This document shows positions 1 through 12,539 of a stretch of 64,000 nucleotides of DNA, piece by piece. A program made the position numbers and the translations under genes. Numbering within the stretch: position 1 is the stretch's first letter; the number at the start of each line of letters is the position of its first letter. The notes beneath the pieces were generated by a model, which was given only the letters and a program-made list of their open reading frames with translations, searched no databases and was not told the origin of the DNA. The stretch is from Tetrahymena elliotti 4EA (lineage: Eukaryota > Ciliophora > Oligohymenophorea > Hymenostomatida > Tetrahymenidae), in NCBI GenBank assembly GCA_000231825.2, contig JH720324.1:846717-910716 (forward strand), in the 5' to 3' direction.

Positions 1-95
1 AAACATTAAGTAATCCTGAAGCCCAATTAGAAATGCATTCATCATCTTAGTCACAACCTCTTTTGTAAAATTTAATTTAAATAAGCCAAAAATGA
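1..95 (+). CDS. C-terminal end of a truncated gene
   Basis: From base 3 one frame stays open under the ciliate code and stops at TGA (93-95). It gives a short Ser/Gln-rich tail of about 30 residues. The first 60 bases are clearly richer in G and C than the DNA that follows, which fits a coding end next to AT-rich spacer. The gene begins outside the window and no family can be recognised. A chance open stretch is possible, so confidence is low. Confidence 0.35.
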
Positions 96-2487
96 TTTAA
101 AAATATAAGAAAAGATCTAAAATCTAAGATATAATTCTTAAGTTAAAAATGAATTACTTAAGCTTTAAAGTCAATCTTTTAAGATTTATACAATTTTTCA
201 AACTAGATCCTAGAAGAGAAACTTTTTTTGAAGAAACAGGCTTTTTCCTTTTTAAAATTGATTTTTTTTTTTTAGCTCAATACTCATTCTTTTATTTATA
301 ATTTTTCTTATTAAAGCTTACTCGAAATCTAGTAAGAGAGAGTTACTAGCTGCAGAACATTAATCTAAATACTTTTTTATCAGAAATAATATATTTTAGT
401 TAAGAAATCTTTCTAAATTTTACTCTGTTAAATTCGTTGTTTGGAAAATATTTTCTAATTCTCATTTTTTTAAAATATTGATGCAAATATGATTCTTTCT
501 CAAATATATTTAAAAATTTTGTTTTCCTAATTAATTTATATCGAAATTTAATAATTGTAAGCACACATAAATATGTTCATTTAATCCGATTAAATTACAC
601 TTGCATAACCAATTAATTTTAGATTGTTTATTAAAATTAAATTAGATTTTATACTAAAATTAATTTAACAGATTTCTTCCTTTCTTTTAAAAAAATACCT
701 TTTTCAATAAAATATTTTTGAAATAACTATGAAATCTAAATGAATTAATTTAAATTTTGTGAATTTTAATTTACTCTAAATACTGAATATCTTCATTTAA
801 AAATGAATATTTGCTTCTCTATTTAAAATTTTGATTGTTTGATTATTATGTGTTTTTAAACTTTTTATTTTAATGTAAACAAAAAACAATGATTAATTAA
901 GATTTATCTAGAAAAGATTTTTGATTAAAAAAATAAAGAAAAATGGACAATTAATTTCAAAACAAATTAAATTTGTTAAAACTAAATTAAGAATATCCTA
1001 TTAAATAAAAAGAGAAAGTCAAATGAAACAGTGAAGACTTAAAATTTAATTTTATATATTTAAATTTTTGAAATAAATGAAAAGATATTGAAATTACTGG
1101 GTAAGAAATTAAGCTATTTCAAAAGGAAATGTTAAACAATTATCATGATTAAAAGATATTTTAAGTTTATAAATAAAGATTAAGTAATTTAATTCATCCA
1201 AACAATAGATGGTTAAAATAATAAGAAAATAAATAATTACTGTATTTTCTCATTAATTAATGCCTATTTAAAAAAAATTTTATTTTTAAATTAGGTATTC
1301 ATCTTACTCAAATTTTTAAATAAATAATGAGATTATTTAAAAAATAATATGGTGCTTTTTATAAATTAGGTGATGAAATACGAAATAGAAAATGCAAATT
1401 ATTTATTTATTTATTTTTAATATAGCATAAACAAATAAGTAACTACAAATAATGACTTAAAATCTCTATCTAAATAATAATTTTAAAAATATTATTGAAG
1501 AAAATAATTGGATGGGCATGGGATCATTTATATTGTTATTTAATATGTTGTTTAAAAAAAACAAATATTAAAAAGCTATTAGATTAGTTATTTAGAATTT
1601 ATTTGGAATTTTTATTTCTTTAAATATTATTTGTAACAATTATTTTAAAACATATGATTTATCTTTATCTTCATCTTCATTTTTAAAATCTTAAATTTTA
1701 CAAATTTTACTCTTGTAGCATTTGAGTTACATCTAAAAAATTATTTTCGATTACATATTTTGTTTAGATATTAAAAAAAATTATATTTTGATTAATCTTG
1801 AATTTAAAAAGTTTTCATTTAAAATATTTAAATAAAATGAAATAATTAAAAAATTATTATTATTTTAATATTGAATATTTATTTAAACTCAAACTAGATA
1901 AAACTCAAATGAAAAAATTCAGTATTTGGTATCTTTTTTCATCTAAAAATTAATTATTATTTGTATTTATTTGTTCTTTTTGTTTTTTTACTTTAGTTTC
2001 TACTAGAAAATTTAAGCAAATATCAAAAGAGACACTTAACTTTTTATTAATTTTTCTATTTTAAAATTATTGAGGTCAAATAACAAGTTAAAATAAGAAA
2101 AATATATATCAAAATGATTATTTTTCTTAATTTCTATTATCTTTTTTAAATAGAGAAGAAAGAATAAACCCTAAAAAATAAAAAGGATCTTCAAACATTT
2201 AAAATTTTAATTAAATGAGCTAGCTTAGCTATACAAGTCTTTAAAAATTATAAACTCATAGATTCCTACCTTAATACTTTTTTTATTAGAAATTAAAATA
2301 TATAAAATCTAAATTAAATACTTTTTTCTATATAAAGAATTTATCAGAAACAATTAAAAATAAAAATAATAATTGAATCTGGTAAAATATCAATAATAAA
2401 TTCTTGTTTTAGAATTTTATTAATAACCAATTGATTAAAAAATATCAAAATTTTTTTATAAATAATTAAACAACATTTTTCATTGAA
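96..2487. other. AT-rich intergenic region
   Basis: About 2.4 kb of A/T-rich sequence with many homopolymer runs and frequent TGA in all frames. I see no open frame with coding character, no RNA gene and no mobile element. The last ~150 bases (from about 2340) are part of the segment duplicated upstream of the second LRR copy. Confidence 0.6.
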
Positions 2488-4440
2488 ATGACAGAAAATT
2501 AAGTTCTCTTTATAAGTAATCAAAGCATATCACTATAGTTAAAATAAGGATGCTTAAATGAAAAACTAAGTGAATTACTTAGTTATTTGAAAAATAAAAT
2601 AAAAATTAAGATTAATAACAAATTCAAAGATGATGAGACTGTGATTATGAAAATTAAAGGAGAATAACTATTGAATCTATTTAATTTTGAAGAAATTTTA
2701 AATGGAAATGAAAATAGATAATTTGAATAGCTAAAATTTAAGGAGAGTGATGACCATTAAATTTTTTAAATTTCATCACTTAGTTTGTATTTGGCAGACA
2801 GTTTTTTAAAGTCTGACTTTCTAATCAAACTTGCCTAAAAAATATCAGTTTATGAAAGAATCGGGTAATTAGATATCAGAAATAAAGAAAAAAACTCTAT
2901 AAATGATGAAAGTATTTTAAGTTTTTTAAAAGAATTGTAAAGTGTATAGTCAATAGATATCAATTTAAATTAAAAGAAAGAGAGTGAAATTCCTTCTTTA
3001 TTCCTAAAACATATTAGCAACTTATCTCTAATAAAGAATCTTGAATAATTAGTTCTAGAAGGATTTAGGTTTTAATTTGAAAGAAATTTCCATAATTCTG
3101 TTGAATGCATTAAGTTTGATTTGAGTTCAAAAGACATTTACATTTTACAGGATTTAAATCTTCAATAAATTAAAAAACTTAACATAAATTTAAAATCTCT
3201 CTACTCAAATTTTAGTGTAAATAAAGCTATAAATTATATCAATAATTTATCAGATTTATAAGAACTTTGCTTGTTTAATAAAAATAATGATAAGAAATAT
3301 GCATCTGAACTCTCAATTTTGAATATTGGTAGCACTAATCTAAAAGTATTAGACACTTTTTTAACTTATGATAATGTTTACAAAACCATTTAATAATCCC
3401 CAAATCTTCAGATTTTAAAATTGAATTCGCTTATTAATAATGAATAAGATTTTTCGGTGTTAAATTAACTAAATTCTTTATAGTTACTTTCTCTAAAGTT
3501 TGAGTTTCTAGATTATAAAATAGATGAAACTCTAATATCAATACAATAATTTTAAAGAATAAATTCATTAGATTTATCTTTTAAGCTATCTAATTTACAT
3601 TAAGTTCGATAGGTGATGTAAAATTTAGAAGGATTTTAGGACAAAGTAGTATAGTTTAGACTTACATCCAAAGATAAATTTTTTTTAGAATACAAATAAT
3701 AATAAAGATAAAATAATTCTGATCAATTATTTATTGAATAAAGTGATTTCTATGAAATAGATCTTAGTTTTAATTTAAGGTTTTTAGAATTTTTAGGAAA
3801 AAGTATTTATAATATGGTAAATCCTAGTGATTCAAACTATTAAAAAGAACCAACTATAGGTTAATCTATTGATTCAAAAGAAAATAGGTTATTTCCAAAA
3901 AGATTTAATTTAAAAGTAAAATAAAGAATGTGTAAAATATTTCTGCTTATTGCTAATTTATAAAGAGTTTTTTAAATTTTTAAATAAAGCTAAGAATTAA
4001 ATGATGAAAAAGAAATATTTGTTTCTAAAAAATTGAACTACATTAATTTGGAATATAACAATTTTCTTTAAGAGAATGAAGAGCCTAAAATTAAATTTGA
4101 ATTAAAAGTATATGGCGATGCTGAGATAAAAACAAGGTGTGCCCAGATATTAATAGATCTGATTCCTTTTGATCTAAACAATCATTAATTTAAATTGCTG
4201 CTCTAATTTAATTGTTTAGAGAGCGCCAACTAGATCTTAAAAATCTTTTCAAAAAGCTAAAATACTAAATCTTATCAAAAAATTACTTTTAGTTAAAATT
4301 TTATATAAATTGAATGGATTTAAGATAATTTAAAAAATGATTATGAGTAAGAAGCAAAAAATGAATTAGATGTAAATGTTTAAAATGATAAATTAATTTA
4401 AAAAGATGGGTTAGAGAAGACCTTAAACATGTTATCTTCC
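2340..4440 (+). repeat. Direct tandem duplication, copy A
   Basis: This segment, holding the leader and about the first three quarters of the LRR gene, matches 5640-7290 downstream in the same orientation. The match includes the non-coding leader (AATATCAATAATAAATTC in both) and the start-codon region. Copy B lacks 454 bp that correspond to about 2750-3213 here. Similarity fades after about 4440, so the gene 3' ends differ. Confidence 0.75.
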
Positions 4441-5145
4441 ATGAATTATCTTACTAATTTAGGAGTTTATTTTGATTGGCAAAACATATAAACTAAATAG
4501 AATCTACATTAAATAATGAACATATCTTCAAATTAAATGCACTTGAAGCATTTTGGATATTTCTATTTTGGTAAATTTATAAATCCAAATATTTTTTCTT
4601 GTTTATTAGATGAATAAATTTACTTTTAAAATTTGATATCTTTGAGTTTGTGTATAGGAAGAGAAAATATAGCTGATGATAGTGCTAGATTTTAATTATT
4701 AGGAAAAGCTATTTCGAGATGTGAGCAACTAAAAGTTTTAGATTTAGCAATAGGTGGCAATAATACTTTAGAATATGAGGATTTAAGATTTATAATAGAT
4801 AAAGCTGTAGCCTTAAAATAACTTTACATTTTCAATTTTAGGCATTATGAATCCAATATGACCTGTGAGTAGGTCATTGAAGTGCTTTCAACTGTATCTG
4901 AAAACAAATAGATAATTAAACTTTCATTCTAATTAGATATTATTAGAAACAGGTTAGAGAAATAAAACCTTAACAAATTGTGGATAAAAAAATTCTCACA
5001 CCTTAAATATTTACATATTAATATCTAAAATTGGAAGTTACAAGAAATTTAAAATTAATTTAAAAGACTGATGAAAAGATTAACTATTTTAGATCTTAAT
5101 TCTTAAATATGTAAATATGCTTAGTATTAAAAATAAAAAATATGA
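2488..5145 (+). CDS. Leucine-rich-repeat-like protein, single exon
   Basis: An uninterrupted frame of 885 residues under the ciliate code, from ATG 2488 to TGA 5143. It is rich in Leu, Ile, Asn, Lys and Gln and contains irregular LRR-like strings such as NLQILKLNSL and LISLSLCIGR, the latter in the C-terminal third. No signal peptide, membrane segment or catalytic domain is visible. It resembles the many lineage-specific LRR proteins of ciliates; the function is unknown, and a role in protein binding is inferred only from the repeats. A degenerate tandem copy follows at 5786. The start is chosen because the same ATG context is conserved in the copy and the upstream leader is non-coding. Confidence 0.75.
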
Positions 5146-5785
5146 TAATTTATTAATTAATTAATTACTCATACTATTTTTTATCAAATTAATAAATTGG
5201 TTTATAAAATTTACTAATTAATTTATTATTAAAATTTATTTATATTAGGTTGATAATCTCAATTATTTTTTATTAATTCTTCATAAAAAAAATCCTTTTT
5301 TTAATAAAATTTATTTTTTTTAAATATCACAAGAAATAATTTGTTAAATAAAATAATGTGTTTGTGTTTTATTGTTAATTAAAAAATTATTATTCGTTCT
5401 TTTTGTTTATTATCTAATTTTTTTAAAGTTTATAGTAGCCATTTTAAACGAATTATAATAAGATGAGCCTACATTTCTATAAAATTTTCTATTTCATAAT
5501 TAGTAATGTCAAATAAGTTGTTAAATAAACATTAAAAAAATCAAATAAAACTTTTTTAAAAATTATTTTCAATTTTAATTTATATTTAAAGAACATCATA
5601 AAAAACTAAAATTAAAAAAATCTAAATTGATATAGCATAAATCCAGAAATTAAAATAATAATTAAATCTGTTAAAATATCAATAATAAATTCTTCTTTAA
5701 GAATAAAACTTTTTTAATATTCCTCTTCATAAATATCTAAATTTTATTATAAATAACTAAATAAGATTTTTTATTAAAAATTGAA
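5146..5785. other. Intergenic spacer with duplicated leader
   Basis: AT-rich spacer between the two LRR copies. From about 5640 onward it repeats the leader found before the first copy. Nothing else is recognised. Confidence 0.6.
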
Positions 5786-7290
5786 ATGACAAAAAATTAA
5801 GTGTTCTTGATAAGCAATCAAAGCATATCATTCTAGTTAAAATAAGGATGTTTTAATGAAAAACGAAATGAATTACTTAGTTATTTAAAAAATAAAATAA
5901 AAATTAAGATAAACAACAAATTCAAAGATGATGAAACTATGATTATGAAAATTAAGGGAGAATAACAATTGAATCTATTTAATTTTGAAGAAATTTTAAA
6001 TAAAAACAAAAATAGGAAATTTGAATAGCTAGAATTTAAGGAGAGTGGTGAAATTTCAGTCTAAATAGAGTAATAAATAAAATCTATAATTTAGAAGATT
6101 TATAAGAACTTTATTTTTTAAATAATGTTGAGAAAGGATATGATAATAAAGAACCATCAGAATTCTCAACTTTGAATATTGGCAGCCCTGATTTAAAATT
6201 GTTAGATACTTTTTTACCTTACGACAGCATTTACAAAACGATTTAAAAATCTCCAAATCTTCAGATTTTAAAATTAAATTCACTTGTAAGTAATGAATCA
6301 GATTTTTCTTTATTGCTTTAGCTAAATTCTTTGTAGCAACTTTCTCTAAAGTTTGAGTTTCTAGATTATAAAATAGATTAAACTCTAATAACAATAAAAT
6401 AATTTTAAAGAATAAATTCATTAGATTTATCATTTAAACTATCTAATTTATATTAAGTTGAATAAATAATGCAAGATTTAGAAGGATTTTCAGATAAAGT
6501 AGTATAACTTAAACTTACATCCAAAGATAAATTTTTTTTAGAATACAAATAATAATAAAGATAAAATAATTCTGATCAATAATTTACTGAATAGAGTGAT
6601 TTCTATGAAATAGATATTAGTTTTAATTTAAGGCTTTTAGAATTTATAGGAAAAAGTATTTATAATATTATGATAAATCCTAATGATTCAAACTGTTAAA
6701 AAGAACTAACTATAGGTTAATCTGATTGTTAATAGGAAAATAGGTAATTTTCAAAAAGATTTAATTTAAAAGTTAAATAAAGAATGTGTCTAACATGTCT
6801 TCTTATTTATAATTTTTAAAAAGCATTTAATACTTTTAAATAAAACTAAGAAATAAACAATAAATCAGAAATATTTGTTTCTCAAAAATTGAACTACATT
6901 AGTTTGGAATATAACAATTTCCTTTAAGAAAATGAAGTGCCTAGAAGTATATTTTAATTAAAAGTTTATAGTGATACTGAGATGAGATCAGCCAGGAGTC
7001 TGTAATTAATAGATCTGATTCATTTAGATTTAAAAAATTATCAATTTAAATTGCTGTTCTATTTGATTGTTTATTTATAGGCAACCAAGCTGTTTAAGTT
7101 ATTTTCTAAAAGCTAAAATACTAAATCTTATCAAAAAATTACTTTTAGTCAAAGGAATATGTAAATTGATTGGATTTAAGAAAATTTAAAAAATGATTAT
7201 GAGTAAGAAGCTTAAAATGAATTAATTATAGATGTTTAAGATGATAAATGTAGTGTAAAAAAGCGGTTTGAGGAGATTTTAAATATGTTT
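5640..7290 (+). repeat. Direct tandem duplication, copy B
   Basis: Second copy of the segment at 2340-4440. The offset to copy A is 3298 bp before the deletion and 2844 bp after it, so 454 bp are missing at about 6047-6058. The junction lies in short AAATTT(T/C)AG-like microhomology. Point differences are scattered throughout, so the duplication is not very recent. Confidence 0.75.
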
Positions 7291-7545
7291 GTTACTCTGT
7301 ATAAAAAGTGTAAAATAATTTTTGAAAATGTTAATTCATAAAGTCTGTTTCTAATAAAATTTAAATAATTTTGTTAAAAATTTTTTTTAATTTTATAAAA
7401 AGATTGTGAAATAAAAGATATCAAGATAAACAACAAAGAAGTTGTGTAAATTAATTTCTTTAAATAAACTAAAGCTATTTATTCAGCAGATTAAAATTTC
7501 AAAACGAAATGTTTTAAAAATAAAATATTATTTTAATCTGTATGA
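5786..7545 (+). pseudogene. Frameshifted copy of the LRR gene
   Basis: The first ~87 codons from ATG 5786 match the upstream LRR gene. The 454-bp deletion near 6050 then changes the reading frame. Read on in the original frame, translation ends at TGA 6173-6175. The homologous body lies in another frame that is open from 6052 to TGA 7543-7545, almost 500 codons without a stop. The last ~85 codons, after about 7290, no longer resemble the first copy. No standard intron at the junction restores the frame. An internal ATG at 6475 could start a shorter protein, and the long open body suggests that either the break is recent or the fragment is still translated. I call it a pseudogene with that reservation. 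Confidence 0.65.
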
Positions 7546-7965
7546 CTGATCGATCGATCACTAATGAAATTAGAAAAATTTATTTAAATACTTTTCAAAT
7601 AAAAATTGGTTTTATTTTTTATTCAATTTGAGATACAAAAAGGATTGAAAGAAACAAAGAAAGCGATTGTATAACGAGTGTAAATAATGGATATTAATTT
7701 TTCTGTAATTTATAAGATTAATTAAATTTGCAAATTTTGTAGAAGTCTTTTAAAATTAAATTTTTTTCTTTTAAAACCTGATAATTTGTTTGAATATAAA
7801 AATTGATAGTAAAAGAATTCCTAATTTAATTAGAATAGATAGTTCTTTTAGATGATCAGGGATTCAAACATAATTAGGTTATTCTTAGATGTTGTTATAA
7901 AATGAACTGTTTTAGCGACAGATTTATAATTATTAAATCATTAAAAATAAATAAATTTAAGAAAA
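7546..7965. other. Intergenic spacer
   Basis: AT-rich spacer. It starts with a small GATCGATCGATC tract (7548-7559, overlapping nothing coding). No gene is seen before the kinase-like gene at 7966. Confidence 0.5.
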
Positions 7966-9783
7966 ATGACTTAAGAATAATAAACCTGGAAAAATCAAAT
8001 CAATAGCTTTCCTTCAGTGATAATTGAATTAATTCAACAAAAACTAAATGAAAGTGGATATTCACAATTTTCTTACTTGAAAAAAGGAGTATAAGGGGAA
8101 GTAATCAAGGCCTATTCAGAAAATGATTCTAAGTTTGTTTAAATAAATCTCTAATAAAAGAATAAAAATGATTATTAGACTATTAAGTCCGAATACGATA
8201 CTTTGATTACCTTAAGTGATACTTAATATATGGTGAAATACTTAAGAATTTTATACTTTGAGGATATCTTTATTGTTGCAATAATTTCTGAATATTATTA
8301 AACTACTCTTGAAGACGAAATTAAAAATCTCAGATAAAATGGGTGTTGGTTTTAAGATGATACTATTAGCTTAAATATAATTAATCTATGCTTGATTGTT
8401 TAAGAGCTTCATATAAATTAAATTACTTGCTATAATTTAGAACCATCAAATATCGTTAAATAAGACAATGGCTTTTATAAAGTCAATGATCTCAGTTTAT
8501 ATGTTACTTTAAATACTGATAAATAGCTAGCTGTTTCTTATTTAAAACAAAATGTTAGATATGGATCTCCTGAATTAGATTAATTGATTGAAAAAGGAAA
8601 TATTTAATGTGTAAATGATAAATAAGATGTATTTTAGTTGGCTTTAATTATTTTTGAAGTTTTAGGATATCCTATTGATGATATTATAATCAAATAAATT
8701 TAAAATGGTCATTTTTCAGATTAATAAATTGTAGATGGATTTAGATTTAAGGACATGTAAAAACTCTTGATAAAGCATTTCTTTTGTTTGGATCAACAAA
8801 TAAGAATAGAATCTTATGAAATAATACATATTTTGTATCCTTTTTTGACTTTGACTTAATAGTCACTTAAGAAAGTAAATGATCAATTAGAAGTTATTGT
8901 CAATAAAGATCCTTATTCTTTGGTCTAGAATTTCCCATATATCTAGAAAGCAAGAGTTTATAGTAAACTTACTTAAATTTTAATCATGAACTCTCTTCAA
9001 AATGTGAATAAAAAAGATATAATAGAAGCTTAGCTTGCTGCTTCAGATTTATTTTTTGATATGGGTGACGCATACAAATCTTTAGAGTTAAGGTTAAAGG
9101 TACTTGAATATTATTCATAAAATGAACCAAACAATTTGAAGATGTTAGCTAAAATTAACACTAAAATTGCTTCTAGTTACATGAAATCTACAGACTATAA
9201 TAATACATTAAAATATGCAGAAGTAGGATTCTTATAATCTATAGAAGCTTATAAAGGAGATTCAATTAATGGATCATCTTGCTTATACATACTAAGTTGG
9301 TGTTATTTTGGCTTAAATGAATTGTAAAAAGCACTAGACTATGGCCAAAAATCCCTTGAAATGAAGAAAAAAGTTTACCCTTAAAATGATTTATAAATTG
9401 CAGTTTCTTTAAGTTTTATGGGTAGTATCTATGATAAATTAAATCAAGTCGATTTAGGACTTCAATATAAACTTGAAGCTTTAAACATCAGATAATATTA
9501 ATTCAATTAAGGAAATAAAAATGCTTATGTTCATTTGATATATTCAAATATTGGTTTAGCTACTGCTTACCTTAAAATGAAAGAATATTAAATTGCTTTA
9601 AATTATCATCAACAAGCTTATGAACTTAGAAAGATGATATATGGACCTTACCATCAGGATACAGTTGAATCTCTACAAAGAATCAAATACATTTACACCC
9701 AAATAAATAAAGAGGAAGCTCAAAGAGTCTAGTAAAAAATAGATAATCTCATTTCAAATCCTAAATATATTAAAATACATTGA
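7966..9783 (+). CDS. Pseudokinase-TPR protein
   Basis: Single exon, 605 residues. The N-terminal ~270 residues have a protein-kinase layout: a GVQGEV stretch near residue 43 like a glycine loop, VQIN where VAIK is expected, an SEYDTL helix C, CYNLEPSNIV (near 155) in place of HRDLKPxN, NDLSLY (near 175) in place of DFG, and YGSPE for the APE region. The ATP-binding Lys and the catalytic Asp both appear replaced by Asn, so the domain is probably not an active kinase. From about residue 366 to 590, tetratricopeptide-like repeats follow (YKSLELRLKVLEYY, YSNIGLATAYLKMKEY, ALNYHQQAYELRKMIYG), similar to kinesin-light-chain repeats. This points to a scaffold role, but the partner is unknown. The ATG is the first in frame after AT-rich leader. 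Confidence 0.8.
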
Positions 9784-10141
9784 AAATAAAAATTATTTTT
9801 AAATTAAGACATAATTTATTTTTTTAACATTTATTTTTTATAATTTTATCTTCGTTTTTGAATACTTGCAATAACTAATACATATCAAAAAGCTATCACC
9901 TTAACATTTCCAATTCAAATTTATTTTTATTTAAGTTAAAAATTAGATATTTTTTTAACTTAATATTAAACAAATTTCTTTAAAAAAAGTTAATGAATAT
10001 TTTTATGATAGAAGATCTGTAATATATGTAAAATTATTAAGTTGTTTACATTTTTTTAAATTCGATATTTTAATAGATATTTTATTAATTTTTTAAAATA
10101 AAAATAAAACATATTTAATAAAAAAGACTGATTAAGATTTT

Positions 10142-11412
10142 TCATTCAGTTTTTTAGAAAAAACTAAAGATCCATTACAAAATTTTAATTATTATTTCAA
10201 TTAAAGTAAACCAAGTATTTGAATCACTAGGTTAATTATCAGCACCGTCAGTAGAAACAGGTAAAGCACTAATTTCTTGATTGCATTATTAACTAAAAGT
10301 AACTGATTTTTAAGCAAAGACATAGGCCTTTTTAAGAGTTTCCCACATAGTTTTATCAGATTCTAAATTCAACTTTTCTTGAATTTCACCCAAGTCAATT
10401 TATAATTGGTTTAATTTATCTACACATCCTCCAATAGATTCTAAAGAAGCATATTCATTCCATAAATCAACTAAGCATTAACCACTGGTGTGTCCAAAAC
10501 CTCTAGCATATTATTTTCTCATACAAGTGACTCCGTTATCTTTCATATCTTCAGGACAATTAGGAACACATTAACCTTTTTTAAAACTACATTTAAAATG
10601 AATAAATTTGTATAAATTATTTACAGCATCCAGAGCTATGATAGTTTTCTTAGCAGCTTGGATAAATTATTGCTCCAGCCTACAATATTAAATAAATGAT
10701 CAATAATTTAAATAAATTTAATTAATAAATTACTTTTTCACAACCTTGGGGATTTTCATTCGTACATCTTTGTCTGGCCTATAATTGATATAAAAGAAAT
10801 TAATATTTAGTAAGCTAAAAAATTGCTTATATTTATATATTATTATTGTGTAATTAATTACTCCATCTAGACTACCTAGTTTATCACCAAATTTCCAAGG
10901 ATATCCAAGACCTCTAAAGTAAGATTCTGGTTTTTCGCAATATAATAAACCACTTTCTTTGAAATTTTTTGGACATTCCTAGACACAAACTTTATTAAAA
11001 AATAAAAATCATTTTTAAAGAAAAAATCATAAGACAATTTAAACTTACTGCTTTACTCTTTGACTTTGTATCCAGTTTTACATTTAGGATACCATAAATT
11101 GTTAACAAATTCACAAGATGACTCAAAAGTGTATTCACATCTTTATTAACCATTCATCCAACAAAATTAATCAGCACAACTTTATACTGTCGAGTTGAAG
11201 TAGCTGCTTAAATCAGAAATCTTTTCCATAACTCTCATGTAGTTTTTATTTTAGAGATCATTAATGAGAGATTGTAAAAGGCTGTTCTTTTCTTTTAAGT
11301 CCTTAACACATACTGAAGCATCAGTTGATTTAATGCTGGCTTCTAATACAGCTGAACAAGTGACAAAACATATTAATAGGATACAGTTTAAAAAAATGTA
11401 AACTTACTTCAT
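10142..11412 (-). CDS. Secreted cysteine-rich protein
   Basis: Four exons on the minus strand: 11412-11049, 10989-10862, 10778-10734 and 10672-10142, giving 355 residues and closing in frame at TGA. The start MKQVYIFLNCILLICF is a clear signal peptide. The mature part has about twenty cysteines in spaced groups, such as CADQFCWMNGQQRC, CVQECPKNF and CVPNCPEDM, and aromatic-glycine stretches (YFRGLGYPWKFG and YARGFGHTSGQC) that look like two divergent copies of one unit. It is probably secreted or on the cell surface; no enzyme motif is seen and I do not recognise the family. The acceptor of intron 3 (GGAG at 10673) was chosen because it keeps the frame; the nearer TAG would not. Confidence 0.75.
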
Positions 11413-12539
11413 TTTATTAATCTACTTTTATGTAAAAATTTATTTGTAATTGTTTGGGTGAAAATAAATAATATTCTTAAAAATAATCAAATCATATTTT
11501 TCTCTCAATTTTTTAACTATTTTGATGTTGAGATGAATGTAATAAAGTAGTAAATTAATTTGCTATTAAACAAAAATTAAGAATTGATTATTGACATTTA
11601 TAAAATTTTATTCTAGGTATGGATGTATTTTAGTTATTATCTTTGTGAGGGTAAAGTAATTAGTGGAAATAATTATCAATTTCTTGAAATTAGCCAAGTT
11701 TATAGATCTTTTATTTTTTATACATTCTTTTTTAAACGCTTTAATATCATATTATATGTATTTCAATGATTAAATAGATTGATTTATTTAAAATTATTTT
11801 TTAAATTAAAAAAAGGAATTAGTATTTGTGAAGGAGGGTATAACTTTTCAAATTAAAAATTCCTTTAAATATTAAATTTCAAAAACTTAAAAGTATGATG
11901 TTTAATTTTAATTAACTTAATATCAAAATTTATTAATATTAAAAGTAGCTTTTATTTTTGAAAAATATGCACTTTGAATTTTAAAATGATTTTTTATTTT
12001 TCATTTGCGTTAATAAATAGAGAGATAAACTTTTTGTTTTTTAAATGTCTAAAATACTGAGAAGAATGAATTTTGTATTCAAAAAAGAAATAAATAATTG
12101 AAATTATTAATATTTCAAAATTTAATTCTATTACTTATTTATTTTTGTAATATTAATTTAAAAGTTAAATAAAAATAATAAAATCAAAAAATTTAAATAA
12201 TTTTTTAAAAATTTGATTTTATAATGTAGAGTTTTTTGTATTCTTTGAAGTAATTTAAAATGCTGATAAATCTTCTACTTATAAAAAGAGTAGTTGTGTC
12301 TAAATATATGATAATTAAATTGATTTTTGATATCAATAATAGAGTTAGAAAAAATATCAATTGATTGAATATTAATTATATTGATTTGATTTAAAAAAGA
12401 TTAGATCGTTTTATTTTGTATAGGATTGTTTGCTTGTTTGTTAAATGAATATTCAAAAGAATTGGATTGAATTAGATTGTTTTTATAAGAAATATATTAA
12501 TATATTGTAAATCAATTTTTACTTGAAGATTTAAAAATT
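11413..12539. other. Divergent intergenic region
   Basis: About 1.1 kb between the minus-strand cysteine-rich gene and the plus-strand CFAP57-like gene, so it should carry both promoters. It is A/T-rich with long homopolymer runs. No open frame, RNA gene or recognisable motif is seen. Confidence 0.6.

Noticed and set aside
50..65. CACAACCTCTTTT resembles the Tetrahymena chromosome breakage sequence
   Set aside because: Only part of the 15-mer core matches and it sits in a likely coding tail, with no telomere repeat nearby.
6056..6433. Minus-strand frame of 125 codons inside the LRR pseudogene
   Set aside because: It lies opposite the body of the duplicated LRR gene, which is the clear coding strand by similarity to copy A.
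7548..7559. GATCGATCGATC as a possible regulatory or methylation site
   Set aside because: A short simple repeat of low information with no conserved context in the window.
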